The position numbers and the translations under genes were made by a program. A DNA stretch of 38,125 bases from JBFHFS01 sp041583495 (GTDB lineage: Bacteria; Bacteroidota; Bacteroidia; Bacteroidales; Marinilabiliaceae), in NCBI GenBank assembly GCA_041583495.1, contig JBFHFS010000048.1, positions 1-38,125 on the forward strand, written 5' to 3'. Below the pieces are notes generated by a model. That model saw only the letters and a program-made list of their open reading frames with translations. It was not told where the DNA came from and did not search any database. This document shows positions 25,160 to 33,732 of this stretch, in pieces. How positions within the stretch are numbered: position 1 is the first letter of the stretch; each line of letters starts with the position of its first letter.

Positions 25160-26323
25160 CTATAACCTTATATAGTCCTCAACTTTTTGTCTCCGGCAAT
25201 ACTCAATCACCTCTTGGGTAAAGGACCAAAAAAACGGCACCCCAAAAAACTGCGGCATTATCCCTATATTGCTTGTATTAAGCTCAATAAGCCGAAGATC
25301 ACCCTTTACATCAATGTTAACATCGAAGGCCACCAGCCGCGTGTAAGGTAATTTCAACGCCAACGACCGCACCATGTCGTACATGGCCTCCAGACCGGGG
25401 GCTTTGTCTATCTCGGCCAATTTCACCAAAGGTTCATTGGGCAAGAAATCAATCTTCTCCAACCGCTTGTTAAACCCATGCAAAAATCTTCCCTCCGAGG
25501 TTACAAAAATAGGCACCCCGCCCCTGCTCATATTATCCACCACACTTCCCGGGCCTCCTACCCGAAGGAAGGTTTGTAATATATGAGGCTCTTCATTCAC
25601 CGGAGAACGGTAAACATATATCCGAAAAGTATTGAAAGAGGAGGGGTTAAACCTTTTATAAAAAGCATGTTGCTCAATATACTCCTGAATAACATAATTC
25701 TTAGAGTAATACTTCTGTAAATTATTTAACGACAAATTCACTGGTTCGTTGGCGCAATCCCATTGGTCTTTTTCATTTTTTTGAAAGACTAACACATTTT
25801 TTCCACCCCATGAATCAATGCAAGGTTTGACTAATATTTTCCGGCATAATTTAAGTTTATCCATCAGAAATGTTTCGGGTTCCTGAATGATCTGCCCCTT
25901 AAAATCACAAAAGAGCCCGTTCATATTTCTCATAATCGAAACCGGCTCATTATCGATATCAAACAAGCGGGCATAATTCCCTTTTTCGGAATACCCCCAG
26001 GCCATCTTTTTATCGTTCAGAATTGGATCTATCGTGGTAAAATAGAGATTATTAGGCAAATAATCAGGCCTTTGAACCCCACTCACCCCACAACAAACAT
26101 CCAATATATTGCGAGGCACGAACGAGGAACGACTCCATCCTCCCCAAAGCTTCTTATATTGGCGATAAACATCCTCACTCACCTCGCCCTTCGATGCCAT
26201 GAAACTTTTTTTGACCTGATAGGACTCATACGTCTCCAAATCAGCCCGAAGATAATACATCCGGGCCGTCAGCTTGCGCGCTCCTTTATAAAACAAACTA
26301 ACTACGCTGGAAAGTTTTGCCAT
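25160..26323 (-). CDS. Sugar-transfer-associated ATP-grasp protein, type B, copy 1
   Basis: This 387-residue ATPgrasp_ST protein has KILVKPCIDSWGGKNVLVF for the nucleotide loop, FNPSSFNTFRIYVYRS, VVDNMSRGGVPIFV, and the metal motif FDVNIDVKGDLRLIELNTS. It differs from type A in AWGYSEKGNYARLFDIDNEP where A has EYSRSFADKNMY, and in FFWSFTQEV where A has LFGPFTDEV. These are likely substrate or partner surfaces. Its closest relative is 27707-28870. Small gaps on the same strand (73 and 157 bases) suggest a shared transcript. Function beyond ATP-dependent ligation is not known. Confidence 0.88.
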   Translation of the reverse strand: MAKLSSVVSLFYKGARKLTARMYYLRADLETYESYQVKKSFMASKGEVSEDVYRQYKKLWGGWSRSSFVPRNILDVCCGVSGVQRPDYLPNNLYFTTIDPILNDKKMAWGYSEKGNYARLFDIDNEPVSIMRNMNGLFCDFKGQIIQEPETFLMDKLKLCRKILVKPCIDSWGGKNVLVFQKNEKDQWDCANEPVNLSLNNLQKYYSKNYVIQEYIEQHAFYKRFNPSSFNTFRIYVYRSPVNEEPHILQTFLRVGGPGSVVDNMSRGGVPIFVTSEGRFLHGFNKRLEKIDFLPNEPLVKLAEIDKAPGLEAMYDMVRSLALKLPYTRLVAFDVNIDVKGDLRLIELNTSNIGIMPQFFGVPFFWSFTQEVIEYCRRQKVEDYIRL

Positions 26324-26480
26324 AACTAAACATTTTCCCTTACAAATGAATAATTGTTCCTCTGATATAAATTCTCAGGTTCTGCTTTTTTTTTAATCAC
26401 AAACCTATTTCTAAATAGTGAGGCCCATAACCGGTTAGAAAAAAAACATCCAACGAACCATCCGGGCATCCACAGCCGGC

Positions 26481-27659
26481 TCAGCGAATCTGATACCTGA
26501 ACCCAGGTTTTTTGGAAACGCAATAAGCCAGCACTTCATCGGTAAAAGGGCCAAACAATGGCCCATTGCAAAACTGCAAGGTGTTAATCCCCACATCAAA
26601 ATTGTTAATCTCAATCAATACCACCCGTTCATCTTTATCTACGGAAAAGTCAAACCCAAGAAACCGGGAGTAAACTTGCTGTGCGGCAAGTTTTTTGGCG
26701 ACGTCCACAACCTCCTGATATTTAAATAATTTTTTCCCGGGTTCTAACAATACACTTCCCAGCTTTGGATAACTTCTCCCCTTGTAATCAATCACTTTAC
26801 CATTGAGCGCTCCTTCGGAAGAAACACCACAAGCCTTTCCTCCTGAGGTCACATTATCCACAACATCCCCTTTGGTCCCGACCCTTAACAGTCCGTGAAG
26901 CACATGTACCGATTCATCGATAACAGAACGATAAGTGGTTATTCGCAGGGTATTCACCGAAGTGGGATTAAAAGCCGCGTAGGAAGGATGCTGTTCAACC
27001 AGCTCCTGAAACAAAAAATTATCCTTATAATGTTTATCCAGCCACTCCCGGGTAACCTTTTCATTCCCTGAGAAAAAGGCACCATCCCTGCTTTCGAGCA
27101 TAACCACCGATCGCCCCCCCTGCGATTCTATCGAGGGTTTAAGCATCATTCTATCGAAACGATCAGCCAGGCCCGAAATGAATGCCTCTACATCGCTCAC
27201 ACTATTATAATCGTGGTCCAGATAGGTGCCATGTATTTTTCGCAATCCCCCAAGAGAGAGGACACTTTTTTCGATAAGCCTGGCATACATGTTTTTATCG
27301 GCAAAGCTACGCGAATACTCCAGGTTGTTGAGCATTGGCTCAATATGCGTATAAAAAAGACTGTCGGGGACATAATCGGCAGACATTACCCCTGAATAAT
27401 GAGGATACATTCGTATGTAAACAGCCGGGATATGTTCCGACAAGGGCCGCCATTTGGCTTTAAAGGCATTAACCTCGGATTTTTCTACTCCATTTGAACC
27501 CTTTGGAATCAGCATCTCCAACCTTATGGCTTCCAGGGTACATCCCAAATGGTTGTGATGGTAGGATAGGTACCGGACCATTTTTTTAAATCCCCGGTAA
27601 ACAATCCCCAAAATGGAACGATACCCCTTAAGAATCATATAAAGTATTTTCGCTCTCAT
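26481..27659 (-). CDS. Sugar-transfer-associated ATP-grasp protein, type A, copy 2
   Basis: This 392-residue protein has the same length as copy 1 of type A and aligns with it end to end. Shared segments include ADYVPDSLFYTHIEPMLNN, EYSRSFADKNMY, SGGKACGVSSEG, LLFGPFTDEVLA-type ending residues and FRYQIR. The ATP loop is MLKPSIESQGGRSVVMLE and the metal motif is FDFSVDKDERVVLIEINNFD, so catalytic residues are kept. By eye about half the residues are identical to copy 1, so the duplication is not recent and both copies have been retained as full-length genes. Confidence 0.88.
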   Translation of the reverse strand: MRAKILYMILKGYRSILGIVYRGFKKMVRYLSYHHNHLGCTLEAIRLEMLIPKGSNGVEKSEVNAFKAKWRPLSEHIPAVYIRMYPHYSGVMSADYVPDSLFYTHIEPMLNNLEYSRSFADKNMYARLIEKSVLSLGGLRKIHGTYLDHDYNSVSDVEAFISGLADRFDRMMLKPSIESQGGRSVVMLESRDGAFFSGNEKVTREWLDKHYKDNFLFQELVEQHPSYAAFNPTSVNTLRITTYRSVIDESVHVLHGLLRVGTKGDVVDNVTSGGKACGVSSEGALNGKVIDYKGRSYPKLGSVLLEPGKKLFKYQEVVDVAKKLAAQQVYSRFLGFDFSVDKDERVVLIEINNFDVGINTLQFCNGPLFGPFTDEVLAYCVSKKPGFRYQIR

Positions 27660-27706
27660 TTTTATTCAGTTAAGTAATACAATTCTAAAAAAACATAACC
27701 AGGTTA

Positions 27707-28870
27707 CTAAACCCTCAGGAAATCCACCTTCTTTTGTTTTTGACAATACTCAATGACCTCATGAGTGAAAGCCCCAAAAAAAGTAGACCCATAAAACTGC
27801 GGCACCAATCCGGCATTAGAGGTATTAAGTTCTATTAATCTTGGCTCTCCTTGAGTATCCAGGTTAATATCGAAAGCCACCAAACGTGTGAAGGGCATTT
27901 TTAAAGCCACCTTTTTGGCCAACTCATGAATCTTGTCAAGTCCTGGAGCTTTGCCAACCTCACTCAATTTCACATTGGGTTCGTTGGGCAAAAAATCAAT
28001 TTTTTCCATGTGTTTATTGTGACCATGCACAAAGGTCCCATCAGCCTTCACATATATGCCAACCCCACCGGACTTCACATTATCGACCACACTGCCCGAG
28101 CTTCCCACCCTGAGGGCGGAATGCAACACATAGGGTTTTTCATCCCTTACCGAACGGTAAACATAAATCCGGAAGGTATTGAACGAGGAAGGATTAAATC
28201 GCATATAAAACGGGTGTTGTTCCACATACTCCTGAACCACATAATTTTTGGAATAATATTTCTGCAGATTATTTATCGAAAGCTCAACGTCATCGTTCAA
28301 ACATTGCCAACGATCGTTTGCATCTTTCTTAAACACCAGAATATCCCGCCCTCCCCAGGATTCGATGGGGGGCTTCACCAATATCTTACTCTGTGTTTTA
28401 AGCGCATTCTCCATAAAACCATCAGGGTCCTGAATCAGTTGACCCTTATAATCGAAGAAAAGACCATTCAAGTTTCGTAGAAATGAAACCGGCTCATTAT
28501 CTATGTCGAAGAGTCGTGCATATCTTCCTTTTTCAGCATAACCCCAGGCCATCTGTTTATTATTCAGAAGAGGATCAATGGTACTAAAATAAATATTTTC
28601 AGGCAGGTACTCCGGAGTCTCTTTCTCACTAAGCGTGCTGCATACCTCCAATATGTTACGAGGCAACAATGGGGAGCGGCTCCAGCCCCCCCACAGCTCC
28701 TTATATCGACGAAACACCTCATTGCTCACTCTGGCTCCACCAGGGATGTGACGTTTCATGGACCGATAATCCTCATAAAACTCAAGGTCTCTGCGAAAAT
28801 AGTACATCTTTACAGAGAGGCTCCGGATAACCTTATAAAAAGGACTAACTGTCTTGGAAAAATCTTTCAT
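27707..28870 (-). CDS. Sugar-transfer-associated ATP-grasp protein, type B, copy 2
   Basis: This 387-residue protein is the first ATP-grasp gene in reading order and is 18 bases from the GT2 gene. It is the paralogue of 25160-26323: both have KLWGGWSRS or ELWGGWSRS, AWGYxEKGxYARLFDIDNEP, NNLQKYYSKNYVxQEYVEQH and IDFLPNEP. The ATP loop is ILVKPPIESWGGRDILVFK and the metal motif is FDINLDTQGEPRLIELNTS, both intact. Close linkage to a glycosyltransferase fits the family name, but no reaction has been shown that I can state. Confidence 0.88.
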   Translation of the reverse strand: MKDFSKTVSPFYKVIRSLSVKMYYFRRDLEFYEDYRSMKRHIPGGARVSNEVFRRYKELWGGWSRSPLLPRNILEVCSTLSEKETPEYLPENIYFSTIDPLLNNKQMAWGYAEKGRYARLFDIDNEPVSFLRNLNGLFFDYKGQLIQDPDGFMENALKTQSKILVKPPIESWGGRDILVFKKDANDRWQCLNDDVELSINNLQKYYSKNYVVQEYVEQHPFYMRFNPSSFNTFRIYVYRSVRDEKPYVLHSALRVGSSGSVVDNVKSGGVGIYVKADGTFVHGHNKHMEKIDFLPNEPNVKLSEVGKAPGLDKIHELAKKVALKMPFTRLVAFDINLDTQGEPRLIELNTSNAGLVPQFYGSTFFGAFTHEVIEYCQKQKKVDFLRV

Positions 28871-28888
28871 ATCCCGTGAGTTCTAAAA

Positions 28889-29731
28889 TTAGCATTTAGT
28901 TTCTTGTCTGTTAAAAATGACCTCCCTCACCTCCTCTTTCATCAAGCGACGGGTGCGTTTATTCTTTTCGTAAGCCAACCTGACCATATTGAAATAGACC
29001 ACCATCTTTCTCAAAAATTTGAACCTGGAAAAAAAGGTGCTATAGTTTTCTTTCAAATAGTCCAGCTCCTTAAGGGCATCCTCGGAGACACTTTGATGTC
29101 CCAATCCATAAACCGATTTGGATTCTTCATGGTCCCGGTAAGCACCCAGAAAAACAGGGATAAGAAAAAAATCCGTCTCCTTCATAAACCGATGCCACAG
29201 ATCGAAGTCCATCACAAAGTGTAACGATTCATTCAACCCGTTAACTCTTCGCCACATATCAGCAGTAAAAAAGGTTGTTTCCTGAGGAATTCGAAAAGCA
29301 AATTTAGCCAGTGCTTTCTTGGTTTTAACGGGCTCAAACACATCCAAAATTCTTCCCTTCTGATCAATCACGATTCGACTACCGTATACCAATTCACAGT
29401 GGGGATTCTTCTGCAAAAAATGCACGGCAATCCTTATGGCATCCGGGTATAAAAGATCATCGGAGTTTAACCAGTTGAAGATATCTCCTGTGGCATGAGC
29501 AAACCCTTTATTGATGGCTTCACTTTGTCCGTTGTCAGGCTCGCTCACCCACCACGCCAGGCGATCTTCATATTTCTTAATAATATCCACACTTCCATCA
29601 GTTGAACCGCCATCCACAATGATGTACTCCAGGTTAGGGTAATCCTGATTGAGAACAGACAGAATGGTCTCCTCCAAAAATTCTGCCTGGTTATATGAGG
29701 GGGTAACAATGGTTACTTTAGGGTATTGCAT
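28889..29731 (-). CDS. GT2 family glycosyltransferase
   Basis: This 280-residue GT-A enzyme opens with VTIVTPSYNQAEFLEETILS and continues with IIVDGGSTDGS, EPDNGQSEAINKGF and the metal-binding FNWLNSDDLLYPDA (DxD-type Asp pair). It would transfer one repeat-unit sugar from a nucleotide donor, inverting the bond. It precedes the ATP-grasp array by 18 bases, so these products are likely made together. The 121-base gap before it contains no gene. Confidence 0.91.
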   Translation of the reverse strand: MQYPKVTIVTPSYNQAEFLEETILSVLNQDYPNLEYIIVDGGSTDGSVDIIKKYEDRLAWWVSEPDNGQSEAINKGFAHATGDIFNWLNSDDLLYPDAIRIAVHFLQKNPHCELVYGSRIVIDQKGRILDVFEPVKTKKALAKFAFRIPQETTFFTADMWRRVNGLNESLHFVMDFDLWHRFMKETDFFLIPVFLGAYRDHEESKSVYGLGHQSVSEDALKELDYLKENYSTFFSRFKFLRKMVVYFNMVRLAYEKNKRTRRLMKEEVREVIFNRQETKC

Positions 29732-29852
29732 ATTTTTATATTTTAATAAAACTGGTTACTGCAATGGATTTGCGAACGCAGATTTTTGATTTCACATTTA
29801 GATTCATTGAGATTATGCATTTGTAATACGGCGTCACGATTTAAGCACTTTC

Positions 29853-31100
29853 TTACATTAAGGATTCATAAAGCACACGTTGCCTCTCTCCCACCATTTT
29901 TGGGGAAAAATCGGTTTCAATTTTTTTCAGGGCTGCCCTTCGCATAGCCTCATAATCGGCCTCGGGCATTTCAACAAGTTTTTCTAATGTATCGGCCAAT
30001 TTACCGGTATCGACATGGTCCACCAGAAATCCGTTTCGCTGATGCTCCACCATATCGTCCATCCCGCCAATATCAAACGCCACCACCGGGGTTCCACAAG
30101 CCAGAGACTCCAGCACCGTATTGGGCAAATTATCCTCCACCGAGGGCAACACATACGCGGTACTGGCGCCATAATATTCGGCCAACTTCTGCTTTTCGCG
30201 AATAAAGCCTAAATTAACTACTCTGAAAGGGACTTCGCTAAGGGCGGGTGATTCTTCTGCCCCAAATACCAGAAACACCAACTGATCATCTGGAATTCTT
30301 CCTTCAAGTTTTTTCAGGGCATCGACCAGCAGGTGAGCCCCTTTTCGCTGATCGTGAAAAGAGTTGACGGCACCAAAAAGCAACACTTTCTGATCAGGGG
30401 TAATTCCATGCCGGGCCCGCACAGGTGCCGGATCGATGGGTTTAAAAATTTCAGGTTCCACGCAGTAGGGCAAAACCTCGACCCGCTTATCAGCAAACAA
30501 TTGACTTTGCTTTACCATCCGGGCCATCCAATTACTAGGGCATACAATGGTAAGATTCAGATCTTTCCAATGTTTGTATTTTTGTTTCCACAACTGCCGG
30601 CTCCAGTCATGGGATCCGGGAATTCTTAGTTTGGGACAATTACCACACCCATGCTTAAAACCTACGCATTCACCCGGATAGTGGCAACCTCCGGTGGCCG
30701 CCCATAGATCATGAAAGGTCCAGACCAACGGCACGTTTAGCTTCCCAATCTCGGCCACCGACAACAGATCGTCGTTTACCCAGTTAAGATTAATGATATC
30801 CGGCTTTAATCTTTTTATTTTCCTAAGCTGAAAGCGGGACCAATGAGCCACCGACCAATACCCCTCACCTGGAATTTTACGCTTCATGGCCAGGCGTCGC
30901 TCCAGTTTAAAGAGGTATTTAACAATTTTTCGAAGTAAAAAGGAGTGCCTAAGGTTGATCATTCCCTCCCCCGGGCTATCGAGGTGTACCGATGCATAGG
31001 AGGCTTTTCCTCCATTTTTCCGGAAAGCAGTAAAATAGCGGTGAGCAGCAATGGCGGCTCCGCCTCTGAGTTGATTGGTATTAAGAAAAACAACATGCAT
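29853..31100 (-). CDS. GT4 family glycosyltransferase (WcaC-like Cys motif)
   Basis: This 415-residue GT-B enzyme starts with NTNQLRGGAAIAAHRYFTAF. A Cys-rich segment follows, TGGCHYPGECVGFKHGCGNC, next to the acceptor region WTFHDLWAATGG. That pattern is common in GT4 enzymes of colanic-acid-type loci and may bind metal or shape the acceptor site. The donor site has VLPSVEDNLPNTVLESLACG and TPVVAFDIGG. It is 12 bases downstream of the flippase gene, so they share a transcript. Confidence 0.9.
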   Translation of the reverse strand: MHVVFLNTNQLRGGAAIAAHRYFTAFRKNGGKASYASVHLDSPGEGMINLRHSFLLRKIVKYLFKLERRLAMKRKIPGEGYWSVAHWSRFQLRKIKRLKPDIINLNWVNDDLLSVAEIGKLNVPLVWTFHDLWAATGGCHYPGECVGFKHGCGNCPKLRIPGSHDWSRQLWKQKYKHWKDLNLTIVCPSNWMARMVKQSQLFADKRVEVLPYCVEPEIFKPIDPAPVRARHGITPDQKVLLFGAVNSFHDQRKGAHLLVDALKKLEGRIPDDQLVFLVFGAEESPALSEVPFRVVNLGFIREKQKLAEYYGASTAYVLPSVEDNLPNTVLESLACGTPVVAFDIGGMDDMVEHQRNGFLVDHVDTGKLADTLEKLVEMPEADYEAMRRAALKKIETDFSPKMVGERQRVLYESLM

Positions 31101-31112
31101 AGCTTCTCTGTT

Positions 31113-32507
31113 TTATTTATTCCATATCCCCCGGGCCGTCCGGTTGATAATCATATAATATTGTATGGGGTGCAAAACGGCTCCAAAAGAGAGACAAATA
31201 ATGGTTCCCAGAATCACCCCTGCCGACCCCATCTCCAGGTTCTTGGCGAAATATATGGAGAGGGGTATATTGATTACCGCAATAATTATGGACATGTAAA
31301 GTTGCATCCTTATCTTTCCAACGCCATTGATGAGATAAACAAACACATTATTCCACGATTTGATGGTAAAAAACACCAGCATCAACAAGGAGAGATGAAA
31401 GGGAACGGTGATGATGTCTCCAATCCACATCCGGTAGACCCACCCCGACAGGGCCAGCATTATAAGGCTTCCTCCCACCGAAACGCCCCACAGCATAAGC
31501 AATTGACGGATGGATTTTCGTATCCAGGCAATTTCATTCTTTACAAAAGCCTGGGTAAATGCCGACCAAAAAGGCTCCAGCACAATCAAAAAGAGCATTT
31601 CCACAATACCGAAATATTTCCGTGCCACATTATAGGGCACCACATCGGCAGGACCAGTGACCTGAGAGATGATGATATTGTCGGTCGAAAACATGATGAT
31701 GACGGCTATCTGCACAATAAAAAACTGAACCCCGATGGATGCCAGACCCCTGAACTTATGCCAATCGATGTATTTATAGGAGGGCCGAATATAACGGTAG
31801 CGCCCCAAAAACAGTATGATTGAAGCTACCCCCTGGGTCAGCAGAACCGGCCCACTGGAAAGAAAGCCGATAACCATGAGATTGCCCGACATGAATTTAT
31901 ATTTGTAGGCCAGATAGATGCCGATAAAAAACAAGACGCTTGAAGCAGACTGAATGGCCTGACTCAAGGCCGGTTTCTGATCGGCAATCAGGATGGTTTG
32001 AACCAACTTTAAAATAAAACGCAGAGAAAAGAAGGTAAAAACGATGAGCAGAGTCCCAATAATCATCTCCTCCAAAGAGCTGGAAACCGCCAGTATCCTG
32101 GGCCAGTCGAGTACGAAAATACTCACCATCAAAAGCAAAAACATAATTAAACTAATGATGGAAATGATGGCATAGGTTGAGCTCACATAGGTCTTGGCCA
32201 ACTTAAAGTCTTTCTCTGCAAGCGCTTCGGCCAATTTGTTTCGCAAACCGGTACCCAGCCCAATATTGAAAAAACCAAACCAGTTGATGATACCCCCTAA
32301 GGTAAGCCAAACCCCATGGAGTTCGGTTCCGAGAAACCGCAAGGTGATGGGGAATCGAAGGTAACTAACCGTAACATCGATTCCCCTAAGGACCAGCAAC
32401 CCCAAAATATTCTTCCGGAGCCCCTGGCTTCGTTTGCTGCCCGACTTTAAGAAGCGGTCACTTAGGACTTTCAGCAGATTCATGTTCCTGGATGTATTTT
32501 TTGTCAT
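31113..32507 (-). CDS. Wzx-like polysaccharide flippase (MOP family)
   Basis: This polytopic inner-membrane protein (464 residues from the ATG at 32507) has many hydrophobic helices and few conserved polar motifs. The N-terminal ILGLLVLRGIDVTVSYLRFP, RFLGTELHGVWLTLGGIINW and GLGTGLRNKLAEALAEKD are typical of MOP-family oligosaccharide flippases. It would move the finished lipid-linked repeat unit across the membrane. A TTG at 32519 and an ATG at 32483 are other possible starts; all overlap the polymerase gene by 26 to 62 bases. Confidence 0.87.
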   Translation of the reverse strand: MTKNTSRNMNLLKVLSDRFLKSGSKRSQGLRKNILGLLVLRGIDVTVSYLRFPITLRFLGTELHGVWLTLGGIINWFGFFNIGLGTGLRNKLAEALAEKDFKLAKTYVSSTYAIISIISLIMFLLLMVSIFVLDWPRILAVSSSLEEMIIGTLLIVFTFFSLRFILKLVQTILIADQKPALSQAIQSASSVLFFIGIYLAYKYKFMSGNLMVIGFLSSGPVLLTQGVASIILFLGRYRYIRPSYKYIDWHKFRGLASIGVQFFIVQIAVIIMFSTDNIIISQVTGPADVVPYNVARKYFGIVEMLFLIVLEPFWSAFTQAFVKNEIAWIRKSIRQLLMLWGVSVGGSLIMLALSGWVYRMWIGDIITVPFHLSLLMLVFFTIKSWNNVFVYLINGVGKIRMQLYMSIIIAVINIPLSIYFAKNLEMGSAGVILGTIICLSFGAVLHPIQYYMIINRTARGIWNK

Positions 32508-33732
32508 AATAAGCGGCAAATAAATAAGATAAGGCTAACCCAAAAGTAAAAACCCAATAAAAAACCATGGACACGTTGGCCCACAAAAAGACTAAAAATC
32601 CGAAAAAGCTGCCATAAAAGCCAGTTCTCCGGCCCACTTTCCAAAGCCTAAGGGCGATAAGACCCCAGAAGAGGAGCGCTAAGAAAGTCCCCACAAGCCC
32701 ATAGGTAAAAAGATGCGCCAGGTATCCCACATGAATCTGGGAAGACCGGTCGGCCAGGGCCACCAGCACCTCCTGAGTTAGATGAGTCCCTGTTCCGAAA
32801 AAGGGATTTTCGGGAAAAAAACGACCAAAAATCTCCAGGGCCAATATACGGGTCCCCCCCGACTCATCAAGCAACCGATCTTCCACATAACTTCCTATAT
32901 CGTATCCAATCAATTGAAGAATTAAGCCCATGAACAGAACCATAACCACCCCACCAATCAAACCCACCAATAGGTTTCGCAGCACCTTTCCCTGATACAA
33001 CAGCACCGGAGCCGCAGCCACAAAAAATCCCAACTGAATATAACGGGAGTTATTCACCACGGAGATAAAAAAACCCAGCACCAACATTAACAAGGGAATC
33101 CGGTTATTTTCTTTAATTTCATAACCTACCACCAGAGCCAGAATAGGCAAAAAGGAAACGCCAATATCGTTGATGTTGGAGAACCCGAAAATGGAGAGGC
33201 GCCTCACCAGTAAGGGATTATTTTCCCAATGATAATGAAGCATTGAAAACCGGAATTTCTCGGGGGTAAATAAAAAAGGACTGGAAACCACCTGAAGCAG
33301 GGATACTACAGCCCCCAAAATAATCAACCCCTTCATGATCTTTACAAGGGTTTGAATTAAACTTTTGGAATAGACCAGATTATCCACCACAAAAAGAACC
33401 GCCACCGCATGCAGAGAGCGGTTCAGAAAGAATTCATAGATCAGTCCTTTTCGGGCAACGGTGTCCTGCCATAATATCAAATCCCAGGAGGTGTAATAAA
33501 GAGCCAGAAATAACCCTGCAGGAATATAATACCGCAATACCACATTGTTCCATCCACGAATGATCAGCAGCATCAAAGCCATGATCAGGATGGTGGTTCC
33601 ATAGATGCGATCAAATCCCTGATCGACCGATTTGTAATCGATAAAGCAGACAATAGGCGTTAATGCAAGAGCAATAAAGTACCAATGAGTTAAAAAACCA
33701 ATTTTAAAAAACCCAGTCTCATTTATACCCAT
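32458..33732 (-). CDS. Wzy-like O-antigen/exopolysaccharide polymerase
   Basis: This 424-residue membrane protein has about ten to twelve hydrophobic segments and one larger soluble loop containing RILALEIFGRFFPENPFFGT and HVGYLAHLFTYGLVG. That layout marks the O-antigen ligase/polymerase superfamily. Its place between the kinase and the flippase argues for the polymerase that links repeat units in the periplasm. It overlaps the kinase gene by 14 bases and the flippase gene by 50. Wzy proteins are poorly conserved, so the call rests on topology and context. Confidence 0.82.
   Translation of the reverse strand: MGINETGFFKIGFLTHWYFIALALTPIVCFIDYKSVDQGFDRIYGTTILIMALMLLIIRGWNNVVLRYYIPAGLFLALYYTSWDLILWQDTVARKGLIYEFFLNRSLHAVAVLFVVDNLVYSKSLIQTLVKIMKGLIILGAVVSLLQVVSSPFLFTPEKFRFSMLHYHWENNPLLVRRLSIFGFSNINDIGVSFLPILALVVGYEIKENNRIPLLMLVLGFFISVVNNSRYIQLGFFVAAAPVLLYQGKVLRNLLVGLIGGVVMVLFMGLILQLIGYDIGSYVEDRLLDESGGTRILALEIFGRFFPENPFFGTGTHLTQEVLVALADRSSQIHVGYLAHLFTYGLVGTFLALLFWGLIALRLWKVGRRTGFYGSFFGFLVFLWANVSMVFYWVFTFGLALSYLFAAYYDKKYIQEHESAESPK

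Larger units (their letters stand above)
23908..28870 (-). repeat. Tandem A-B-A-B duplication of a two-gene ATP-grasp module
   Basis: Four consecutive genes have lengths 392, 387, 392 and 387 codons and alternate between two subfamilies. The simplest history is an old A/B divergence from one ATP-grasp gene, followed by duplication of the A-B pair as a block of about 2.5 kb. All four keep the catalytic motifs. No transposase or direct repeat flanks the unit. Confidence 0.85.

Noticed and set aside
26326..26523. Minus-strand frame of 65 codons between ATP-grasp genes
   Set aside because: It overlaps the 3' end of the type A copy 2 gene in another frame, has no domain, and is probably a chance frame in the 157-base gap.
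27926..28480. Plus-strand frame of 184 codons within a type B ATP-grasp gene
   Set aside because: It lies entirely antisense to a conserved gene; composition is explained by the complementary strand.
23908..28870. A transposon or CRISPR explanation for the repeated ATP-grasp block
   Set aside because: The repeats are whole diverged genes. There is no transposase, no terminal inverted repeat and no short spaced repeat array.
30945..31823. Plus-strand frame of 292 codons
   Set aside because: It spans the boundary of the GT4 and flippase genes in antisense, is rich in His, Pro and Asn as expected from mirrored codons, and shows no domain.
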